A program made the position numbers and the translations under genes. Shown here one piece after another: positions 57,798 through 64,000 of a DNA stretch of 64,000 nt. This DNA comes from Pseudomonas mohnii (GTDB lineage Bacteria; Pseudomonadota; Gammaproteobacteria; Pseudomonadales; Pseudomonadaceae). Numbering within the stretch: position 1 is the first letter of the stretch; each line of letters starts with the position of its first letter. Where the stretch lies: NCBI RefSeq assembly GCF_900105115.1, contig NZ_FNRV01000001.1, positions 868,001 to 932,000 of the forward strand. Direction: 5' to 3'. Below the pieces are notes generated by a model. It made no database searches. It was not told where the DNA came from and saw only the letters and a program-made list of their open reading frames with translations.

Positions 57798-57912
57798 ACT
57801 CGTGAGCGTCCGGTTCTGGCCGATAAAGGACAGTCGTGGGCGGGTGCTGTGGGTCGAACGCGGTCCATGGCGACAGGCTGATATCGGCCAGGAGCGGGCA
57901 TCCATCCGAGCA
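57798..57912. repeat. Dispersed intergenic repeat copy
   Basis: GTCCGGTTCTGGCCGATA (57808-57825) faces TGATATCGGCCAGGAGCGGGC further right, giving facing arms of a wide hairpin with a GGGCGGGTGCTGTGGG centre. It belongs to the family of intergenic repeats seen across the window. Confidence 0.55.
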
Positions 57913-57985
57913 GTCCGCCCAGAGAATGCTCCCTGAAGGAAACATAATCCCCCCCTTGGCACAGTGACAACTCACATGCCAGTCG

Positions 57986-59086
57986 TTATTCGCTGGGCCT
58001 GCGTTCAGTCGCTAGCGTCGCCTCTGAATTGGCTTCGCGACTGCTGCTATACGTTGCAAAATACCGACCTAACTGGCGTCCAAATCGGATACAGGGTTTT
58101 TCAATTACGAACCAGGAAATACTGGCCAACGCAAGAGAAACGGCGATCGTAACAGCCTGATTTGCATGAATGCTGAAATTCGGGAAAACGGCAGCTATAA
58201 CCTTTTGTACTGGCCATCCGAAGACATACACTCCATACGAAAAGTCGCCTGGAAGCCGCAATGCCTTGATTGGGCCGGTGGTCATCAGCCAAAGCGCAGT
58301 CATCAAAAATGCCGGATAAAACACAAACTGGAACGCCGATCCATGCCGAAATATCCAAGCAAAGAGGATTAAGCCGGAAACCACACGGATATTGATACTT
58401 GCTTGGTCCTTATAAAGCGCAAGGAGAGCACCAAAAGCAAAAAAGGCCGGGAGGCGCCCACCAATGTCTATGTTCATCAGACCAATCAGTTGAATGTCTT
58501 CCGGGAAAAACATTGAAGTGACAAGAATTGCGATGAGAACCACCGTCGCGAAGAGCCTATGACGGAATACCCCACAGAGCCCTGCTGCCAGCAACATGGC
58601 GTACATAATAAGCTCATATCGGATTGTCCAAATTGATCCGTTGGTCAGCGGGAAGTTGCTATTTTCAAATACACCAGGCAATGAGTATTGGATATAGGGG
58701 TGCCGAAATATTTCTGAAAAAATGGCACTGTCAGCAAAATAACTATTCAACGGCAGTGTGGTGAGCATCGGTCCAAGCAGTAAGACGCAAGCGGCTGCAC
58801 TAACCAGGATGGCTGGGAACACCCGAAAAAACCGTGCCAGTATAAAATCAAGCGGTGAACTATTGTTTATCCAGCTATTCGTTACAAGAATACCGCTTAA
58901 GAAAAAGAAGAATTCAACGGCCAGCGATCCGGAATAGTCAAATCCAAGCAAACGCCCGATAGGCTCTGTCGTCACGGCCCCTGGAACAAGAGCGTAAGCA
59001 TGCCCCCAGATGACCGCACATGCAGCGACGAGGCGCAGCAAATCCGCATTGTTATTGTCCCTGAGCAGAGCGTAATTCAGTTTCAT
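57986..59086 (-). CDS. Acyltransferase-3 family membrane protein (OafA-like)
   Basis: The 366 aa product has about ten hydrophobic segments and the family motifs NNADLLRLVAACAVIWGHAY (R-ACAVI-GH), FFFFLSGILVTNSWIN and RFFRVFPAILVSA. These enzymes acetylate sugars of O-antigen, exopolysaccharide or similar envelope polymers at the inner membrane. It lacks the periplasmic SGNH domain found in OafA itself, so it is the shorter type. ATG at 59086 follows GAGAG. No polysaccharide gene is adjacent, so the target is unknown. Its codon use is less GC-rich than that of flanking catabolic genes. Confidence 0.85.
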   Translation of the reverse strand: MKLNYALLRDNNNADLLRLVAACAVIWGHAYALVPGAVTTEPIGRLLGFDYSGSLAVEFFFFLSGILVTNSWINNSSPLDFILARFFRVFPAILVSAAACVLLLGPMLTTLPLNSYFADSAIFSEIFRHPYIQYSLPGVFENSNFPLTNGSIWTIRYELIMYAMLLAAGLCGVFRHRLFATVVLIAILVTSMFFPEDIQLIGLMNIDIGGRLPAFFAFGALLALYKDQASINIRVVSGLILFAWIFRHGSAFQFVFYPAFLMTALWLMTTGPIKALRLPGDFSYGVYVFGWPVQKVIAAVFPNFSIHANQAVTIAVSLALASISWFVIEKPCIRFGRQLGRYFATYSSSREANSEATLATERRPSE

Positions 59087-59598
59087 TGAAAGGCTCTCGG
59101 AATGTGTGCGCGATGGCAGGAACCGATAACCATCCTGGTAATTTTTCCATTTTTGGTAGATGTGTCCGATAAGGTCTGAGTGTAGACGGCGCCTCAACGC
59201 GGCTGCTGAACATGAAAAAAAAGACATGTTACATATTCGCAATCCTGGCCCATGACAGCCCAACTCCGTCACACACTTTGCCTCTATTCCTGAGCATTGC
59301 ATCTATCCCAAACCAGGACAAAAGAATGCCAAAGATCTGGCGCGATTTAGTTGACTACTTTGGATCGATTACTGCCCTTCGAGACGGACAACAACCGGCC
59401 AATAACAATCTCCCGGTTGCATACAATAATTTAAGTGCCGATGGGCGAGTGCTATCGAACCCTCGGTCCGCAACAACTTTCAATCACTCAGAAAATGCTT
59501 GCTGGGTTGCTGGTCGATTTGCTGACGTTGAGCAAGTGAAACCACAAACTCGTTTGACCAGCCAATGAGTCCCTATCAGCTGGCCTCGATGACGGGCC
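59087..59598. other. Gene-poor stretch
   Basis: About 510 bp. An open frame of 118 codons at 59212-59568 on the plus strand starts MKKKTCYIFAILAHDSPTPS, but it lacks a ribosome site, shows no recognisable domain, and has an irregular composition. I do not accept it as a gene. No other structure stands out. Confidence 0.4.
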
Positions 59599-60372
59599 TC
59601 AGCGATTGCCGCCGGGGGTCGACTCCCGGCTGAAGGCGTCCAGTTCCTGCACCAGGCCCTTGGCTGCCTTCATCACCAGCGCACGACCTTTTTCCGGTGT
59701 TGCCTGGGCCGGGTCCGAGCCCATGCGACCATCCGGATGGCGCGCGCGGAAGTCTTGCGCTTCGCGGATGGGGCCCCACGCGGCGATCTGCGGCGAATAC
59801 TCGGCCGATTTGATCGAGTCCGGGTACGCCCATTGAGTCACGGCAATTTCCGACGGGGTGGCATGCACGCCATGGCCCGTTGGAAACTGCTCCCGCGCCA
59901 GCTCGCCAACGCCTTCGAGGTCCCACCAGTTGCACAGCTTCAGCGCAAACCCCGCCGGACGTCGTGCGAAGCTCGCCTCGGCGTAGAGTTCGGAAAATGC
60001 TGCTTCAATCGAGGCGACATTGCCGCCGTGGCCATTGAGGAAGAGGATTTTTTCGAAGCCGTGCGCGGACAGCGACCGCACCCAATCGCCAATGGCGGCG
60101 ATGAAGGTTGATGGACGCAGTGAAATGGTGCCCGGGAAACCCAGGTGGTGTTGGGCCATGCCAATGTTGAAGGTAGGAGCAATCAGTATGTCCGCTGATT
60201 TCTGGGCTTCGTGAGCAATGATTTCCGGACACATCCAGTCGGTACCCAAAAGGCCGGTGGGGCCGTGTTGTTCATTCGAACCGATCGGAACAATGATGGT
60301 ACGACTGCGTTGCAGGAATTCGCCGATTTCGGCCCAGGTCGACAGGTGTAAAAGCATTTGAGTTCTCTCCAT
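59599..60372 (-). CDS. Creatininase family amidohydrolase
   Basis: The 257 aa product carries the family metal-site motifs: VPIGSNEQHGPTGLLGTDWM (Glu and His ligands, plus the Asp of D-W), LFLNGHGGNVASIEAAFSEL (His and Asn-Gly-His-Gly), and GHGVHATPSEIAVTQWAYPD with the final Glu. Family members hydrolyse creatinine or related cyclic amides and lactams, and some act in other pathways. ATG at 60372 follows AAGGA; an alternative ATG at 60357 follows GGAG and gives MLLHLSTWAEIGEF. It lies 52 bp behind the MFS gene and is in the same direction, so the transporter probably supplies its substrate. Confidence 0.85.
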   Translation of the reverse strand: MERTQMLLHLSTWAEIGEFLQRSRTIIVPIGSNEQHGPTGLLGTDWMCPEIIAHEAQKSADILIAPTFNIGMAQHHLGFPGTISLRPSTFIAAIGDWVRSLSAHGFEKILFLNGHGGNVASIEAAFSELYAEASFARRPAGFALKLCNWWDLEGVGELAREQFPTGHGVHATPSEIAVTQWAYPDSIKSAEYSPQIAAWGPIREAQDFRARHPDGRMGSDPAQATPEKGRALVMKAAKGLVQELDAFSRESTPGGNR

Positions 60373-60424
60373 TGCAAGGTTCCTTGCGGAACATGACGAT
60401 TCAGTTGAAGTTGCCGGTATCTGA

Positions 60425-61735
60425 TCACACAGCGCTGTATTGAGGTGCAGAGCGTTCACCCGATAGCGATCGGCTGCGCGTGATGACCATTGCCGCGCAA
60501 AGTGACGCGCAGCCAACGGCAACGATGCCCAGGTTCATACTGCCGGTGGCCGTTTTGGCCCAACCAATGACCGCAGGCCCCCAGAAGCCACCGCACAGGC
60601 CGATGGTGTTGATGAAGGCGATGCCGCCCGCCGCGGCTTCGCCCTTGATGTGTTCGGAGGGCATGGCCCAAAACACGGTATAAGCCATGAAAATCGTGGT
60701 GGTGGCCCCGGTCAGCAGCCCCAGCGATACCATCAGGTGCCCTTCTGCCAACGGAAACGCCAGGAGCAGAACCGCCCCGATGCCCGCCGGCACTGCACAG
60801 TGGTAACGCCTTTCGCCGATGCGATCCGAGCGGCGCCCTATCAGATACATGCCGATTGCAGCCCCGACATAAGGAATAGCGCAATACCAACCCAACCGTA
60901 GTGTGTCCTCGACACCCTGGGCCCTGAGGATGGCCGGCAGCCAGAAGCTCATGGCGTAGATCGAGAAGATGATGCAGAAGTAAGCCGATGCCAGGACGTA
61001 AGTTTTCGGGTCGCGCAATACGGCCCTGAACGAATGGGTTTGTCCCGCTGATGTACCCACCTCTGCCTCCAGCAGTGTCTTTTCTTCAGCACTCAGCCAA
61101 TGGGCGTCCGAGGGCCGATTGGACAGGACAAAGAAGGTCAGGATACCGAGCAACACGCACGGAAGGCCTTCTATCAGAAACATCCACTGCCACCCGGCCA
61201 TACCGCCGATGCCGGAAAGCGTGGTCATCAGCCAGGCGGAAAGCGGACCACCGACAATGCCGCCGATGGGCCCGGCAATGAACACGATGGCAATGGCCCG
61301 GGCCATGCGTGTCGGACCGTACCAGCAAGACAGGTAATAGATCATCCCTGGCGCGAAACCGGCCTCGAATACACCCAGCAGAAAACGCATCAGGTAGAAC
61401 GTCGGCACGTCGCGGACGAAGAGCATGCAGGCCGAGGTGATGCCCCATAACACCAGAATGCGACTGAACGTCTTGCGCGCACCCACCCGGGGAAGCATCA
61501 GGTTGCTTGGCAGTTCAAACAACACATACCCCAGGAAAAATATCCCTGCCCCTGCGCCATAAGCCGCGTCGGAAAGTCCGAGATCGCTTTGCATCTGCAG
61601 CTTGGCAAAGCCGACATTGATGCGGTCCAGATAGGCGAACACATAGCAAATGAACAACAGCGGCAGCAGCCGCCCATTGAGCTTGCGGTAAAGGGCATTC
61701 AGGGCGCCCCTTCTTGCCGGTGCAAAGGCTGACAT
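60425..61735 (-). CDS. MFS transporter, anion:cation symporter (ACS) type
   Basis: The 436 aa product has twelve segments and the ACS marks: YRKLNGRLLPLLFICYVFAYLDRINVGFAK near residue 15-45, GAGIFFLGYVLFELPSNLML and RFLLGVFEAGFAPGMIYYLS. The family imports organic anions such as tartrate, phthalate, hydroxyphenylacetate or glucarate. ATG at 61735 follows GGAG. It leads the creatininase gene and is divergent from the LysR gene at 61862, which should regulate the pair. The substrate is unknown, but the pair suggests a cyclic amide or lactam nutrient. Confidence 0.88.
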   Translation of the reverse strand: MSAFAPARRGALNALYRKLNGRLLPLLFICYVFAYLDRINVGFAKLQMQSDLGLSDAAYGAGAGIFFLGYVLFELPSNLMLPRVGARKTFSRILVLWGITSACMLFVRDVPTFYLMRFLLGVFEAGFAPGMIYYLSCWYGPTRMARAIAIVFIAGPIGGIVGGPLSAWLMTTLSGIGGMAGWQWMFLIEGLPCVLLGILTFFVLSNRPSDAHWLSAEEKTLLEAEVGTSAGQTHSFRAVLRDPKTYVLASAYFCIIFSIYAMSFWLPAILRAQGVEDTLRLGWYCAIPYVGAAIGMYLIGRRSDRIGERRYHCAVPAGIGAVLLLAFPLAEGHLMVSLGLLTGATTTIFMAYTVFWAMPSEHIKGEAAAGGIAFINTIGLCGGFWGPAVIGWAKTATGSMNLGIVAVGCASLCAAMVITRSRSLSGERSAPQYSAV

Positions 61736-61861
61736 TAGGGATCTCCGATTTGTTCTTGTTGGCCGGTGGTGGTGCCAAAGGATGGTGCCCCGACGACAAA
61801 AACCCAGCAAGAGCAACTAAGTTCGCGTACCGTTGCTCTATAGGCAACGCAGCTTTCAGGG

Positions 61862-62794
61862 ATGCCCGACATGCGCGAGATCAATCAACAACGGCTTCGC
61901 TATTTTCATGAGGTGCTGGTCCACGGTTCGATTCGAGGTGCGGCAGACAGCATCAATACGTCCCCCTCCGTGATCACCCGCCAGATCAAGTTGCTGGAAG
62001 AGGAGTTAGGGGCGAGGCTTTTCGAACGGCAGGCGCGCGGTGTTCAGCCGACCGAGGCCGCCGCGCATCTGCTGGAGTTCTGGCGCGGATACCGGTCTCA
62101 CCAGGAAAAGCTTGAAGACCAGTTACAAGCACTCAAGGGCCTGCAACAAGGCCATGTGCGGGTGGTGATCAGTGAGGGTTATGTCGATGCCCTGGTCGAC
62201 AACGTGCTCGCGCCCTTCTGCAAGCAGTACCCGAAGCTGGATGTCACGCTGGACATACTTCCCGTCGATGACGTGATGACCGAAGTGGCAGAAAACCGCG
62301 CGCATATCGGCCTTGCCTATAATCCGCCGCTGCACGCGCAGATCGATTTTCGTGCCACCTCATCGCAGCCCGTCATGTTGCTGGTGCGCCCGGATCATCC
62401 ACTGGCCTTGAACGGTCGTGCGGCCACCGTCGAAGACCTGCTCGCCTGCCAGCTGGTCTTGACGCCCACCACGTTCGGCATCGGTCATGCGATAAAAATG
62501 CTCGAGTACGCGGAGAAAATCGAGATCCGCCCGGCGCTGGTCAGCAACTCCCTGGCAGCCCTCAAACGCCTGATCGCTGCCGGGGATTTCGCTTCGTTGC
62601 TGGGAGAATTCGCGGCCTATCGGGAAATCGCCAAGGGCAGCCTGGCGGCCGTCCCCATCGACCACCCGATTTTTCTCGGCGTCGAGGCGAAACTGTTGGT
62701 CAAATCCGGCCGCCCCCTCGCCGCCCCCGCCCAAGAGTTGCTCAACTGGATGCTGCAACGCTTGCCGATGTTTTCGCCGGGGGAAGAGGTGTGA
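61862..62794 (+). CDS. LysR-family regulator of the creatininase/MFS pair
   Basis: The 310 aa product has the [57 protein letters not shown] and an effector domain ([40 protein letters not shown]). It is divergent from the MFS gene with 126 bp between, so it is the probable regulator of that pair. ATG at 61862 and one at 61871 are both possible; AGGGA lies between 61857 and 61861, which favours 61871. Either gives the same domains. Confidence 0.87.
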   Translation: MPDMREINQQRLRYFHEVLVHGSIRGAADSINTSPSVITRQIKLLEEELGARLFERQARGVQPTEAAAHLLEFWRGYRSHQEKLEDQLQALKGLQQGHVRVVISEGYVDALVDNVLAPFCKQYPKLDVTLDILPVDDVMTEVAENRAHIGLAYNPPLHAQIDFRATSSQPVMLLVRPDHPLALNGRAATVEDLLACQLVLTPTTFGIGHAIKMLEYAEKIEIRPALVSNSLAALKRLIAAGDFASLLGEFAAYREIAKGSLAAVPIDHPIFLGVEAKLLVKSGRPLAAPAQELLNWMLQRLPMFSPGEEV

Positions 62795-62980
62795 CGCGGT
62801 CGGCCGTAACTCACGCTTGATTGTCGTACTGTTGGTTCAAGCGATTCATTTTGCAATAAGCTTCGTTTGATCGCGGTTCGAGCCGCTTTCCAGGTCGGCC
62901 ACGCCGCCCGCTAACCGCCCCATTATCAGCAGCAGGCACCCGCAAGAATGCTTGCCACACCACCAAGGCAGAACACCTGA

Positions 62981-63910
62981 TTGAACATCGATACCCGAAT
63001 CAAATTCCGTCATCTGGTGTGTTTTCTCGAAGTGGCGCGCCAGGGCAGCCTGGCACGTGCTGCCGACAAGCTGGCGATCAGTCAGCCGGCGCTTTCCAAA
63101 ACCCTCAAGGAACTGGAAACCCTGCTGGAGGCCACCCTGTTCGAGCGGGGCAAAAAGGGCTCGACGCTGACCGAGGCCGGTGCGGCCTTTCTGCGCTACG
63201 CCGGGCCGAGCGTGCAATCGCTGCGCGAGGGGGTCAACAGCCTGCGTTCCGGTGTGCATGAGCCGATTACCGTGCAGCTCGGCGTGCTGTCCACCGTCGA
63301 AAGCTTGCTGGTTCCTGAGGTGGTCTGCCGTCTGCATGACCGGCACCCTGCCTTGGTGGTCAGCGTCATGACCGGGCCTAGCGCCTATTTGCTCTCGCAA
63401 TTGCGGGTCGGCGAACTCGATCTGGTGGTGGGTCGAATGACCGATAGCCCGTTGATTTCCGGACTGACGTTCGAGCATCTCTACAGCGAGTCAATGACCC
63501 TGGTGGTGCGTGCCGGTCACCCGGCGCTCACCGCTCCACAGGGGCATAAAAATCTCGAAGACTACCCGCTGGTCTTGCCGTCGGCGGGGACGACGATCCG
63601 CAAATTCGCCGACAGCCTGTTTGTGCAGCACGGGATAACGCCGTCGCGCCAACGCCTGGAAACCCTGTCGGTCGCCCTGAGTCGGCGCTACGTGCAATGC
63701 AGTCAGGCGATCTGGGTGGCGCCCCATGACGCGGTCAGGCAGGACTTGAGGCAAGGTGAGTTGGTGGAGCTGGATCTGGGGATGCGCGAACCGGGCGGTT
63801 CGGTGGGGCTGTGCACCAATCCTGCGTTACCCGTGACACCAGCGGCGCAGTGGTGCGTGGAAGCCCTGCGCGAGATCGGCCAGGAATATCGCGAAGGACA
63901 ATATCCATAA
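62981..63910 (+). CDS. pcaQ: LysR-family regulator, PcaQ type
   Basis: The 309 aa product starts at a TTG codon (62981): MNIDTRIKFRHLVCFLEVARQGSLARAADKLAISQPALSKTLKELETLL. The NIDTRIKFRHL start and the effector-domain stretch GVHEPITVQLGVLSTVESLLVPEV resemble PcaQ, the LysR activator of protocatechuate catabolism genes. The final part has the usual LysR closing strands. The next gene, outside the window, would show whether pcaHG or another operon is its target. ATATCCA and TGGATAT arms flank its stop codon (63901-63907 and 63916-63922) and may be part of an operator or a weak terminator. Confidence 0.75.
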   Translation: MNIDTRIKFRHLVCFLEVARQGSLARAADKLAISQPALSKTLKELETLLEATLFERGKKGSTLTEAGAAFLRYAGPSVQSLREGVNSLRSGVHEPITVQLGVLSTVESLLVPEVVCRLHDRHPALVVSVMTGPSAYLLSQLRVGELDLVVGRMTDSPLISGLTFEHLYSESMTLVVRAGHPALTAPQGHKNLEDYPLVLPSAGTTIRKFADSLFVQHGITPSRQRLETLSVALSRRYVQCSQAIWVAPHDAVRQDLRQGELVELDLGMREPGGSVGLCTNPALPVTPAAQWCVEALREIGQEYREGQYP

Positions 63911-64000
63911 CCATTTGGATATGGATAGAGTCGTTTTTTTCAATTTTGCATCAGGTCGCGCAGGAGGAAACTGCGGTCACGAGTCACTGCCCACGCAGTG

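Noticed and set aside
59212..59568. 118-codon plus-strand open frame
   Set aside because: No ribosome site, no domain, odd composition; treated as non-coding.
63901..63922. Perfect 7-base inverted repeat at the end of the PcaQ-like gene as a PcaQ box
   Set aside because: It overlaps the gene's own stop codon and does not match the remembered ATAACC-N4-GGTTAT-type spacing well; kept only as a remark.
1..64000. tRNA, rRNA, CRISPR arrays, riboswitches, prophage and toxin-antitoxin pairs
   Set aside because: None could be recognised; the RHH gene at 2082-2270 has no toxin neighbour, and no repeat-spacer structure exists.

Overview
The window looks like chromosome of a fluorescens-group Pseudomonas. 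Support comes from moderately high GC, many LysR, AraC and HxlR regulators beside small metabolic operons, a paired diaminopimelate decarboxylase/LysR locus, a PcaQ-type regulator, and Pseudomonas-style dispersed hairpin repeats between genes. There is no rRNA, tRNA, CRISPR array or intact prophage. Species and strain cannot be named from sequence alone.

Layout. 1-7.7 kb: a cut small gene, a SulP anion transporter, a ribbon-helix-helix protein, a small exported protein, VOC and class-V aminotransferase genes, an exported DUF4432 aldose-epimerase-like protein behind a LacI-type operator, and a methyltransferase. 8.3-11.3 kb: a three-gene operon of an unknown 144 aa protein, a divergent double-domain KaiC-like ATPase and a soluble histidine kinase. 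11.7-16.4 kb: thioesterase, damaged cupin, unknown 257 aa protein, P-loop kinase, LysE exporter, decayed IS1182 transposase. 16.4-19.3 kb: lysA-like decarboxylase with a coupled VOC protein, divergent from a LysR regulator. 19.6-20.2 kb: relics of a TetR regulator and a PHA synthase. 20.2-29.5 kb: OYE/SnoaL operon with divergent LysR, cupin, two related AraC regulators, an SGNH-hydrolase lipoprotein, a divergent DapF paralogue, GST and a DMT transporter. 29.7-37.2 kb: MFS/HxlR pair, then an AraC-controlled operon (SDR, KstD-like flavoprotein, NIPSNAP, aromatic-acid-type MFS) that looks like a catabolic pathway for a ring acid.

37.3-47.0 kb is the most coherent system. A minus-strand sulfur operon (persulfide dioxygenase, DUF442-SQR fusion, TSUP transporter, two YeeE/YedE half-transporters, DUF2892 protein) lies next to a plus-strand sigma-54 activator of the FisR type, then a full cytochrome bd oxidase operon (cydP-cydA-cydB-cydX-ybgE). 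Both operons have a sigma-54 -24/-12 promoter, and each promoter has a cluster of CTGCCA/TGGCAG inverted half-sites about 90-135 bp upstream. I infer one sulfane-sulfur-responsive regulon that joins sulfide oxidation to a bd-type terminal oxidase.

47.2-52.8 kb: HxlR/GST pair, a P1B-5 metal ATPase with a C-terminal hemerythrin domain, a DHCW-cupin relic, tautomerase and carboxymuconolactone-decarboxylase-family genes with a divergent LysR. 53-59.1 kb: an IS5 relic, cheV, an HD-GYP relic, a dCache chemoreceptor, a small unknown protein and an acyltransferase; codon use and AT content here differ from the flanks. 59.6-64 kb: creatininase-family hydrolase and MFS transporter with a divergent LysR, and a PcaQ-like LysR gene.

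All product names rest on reading the translated sequence and on remembered family features; no database search was run.
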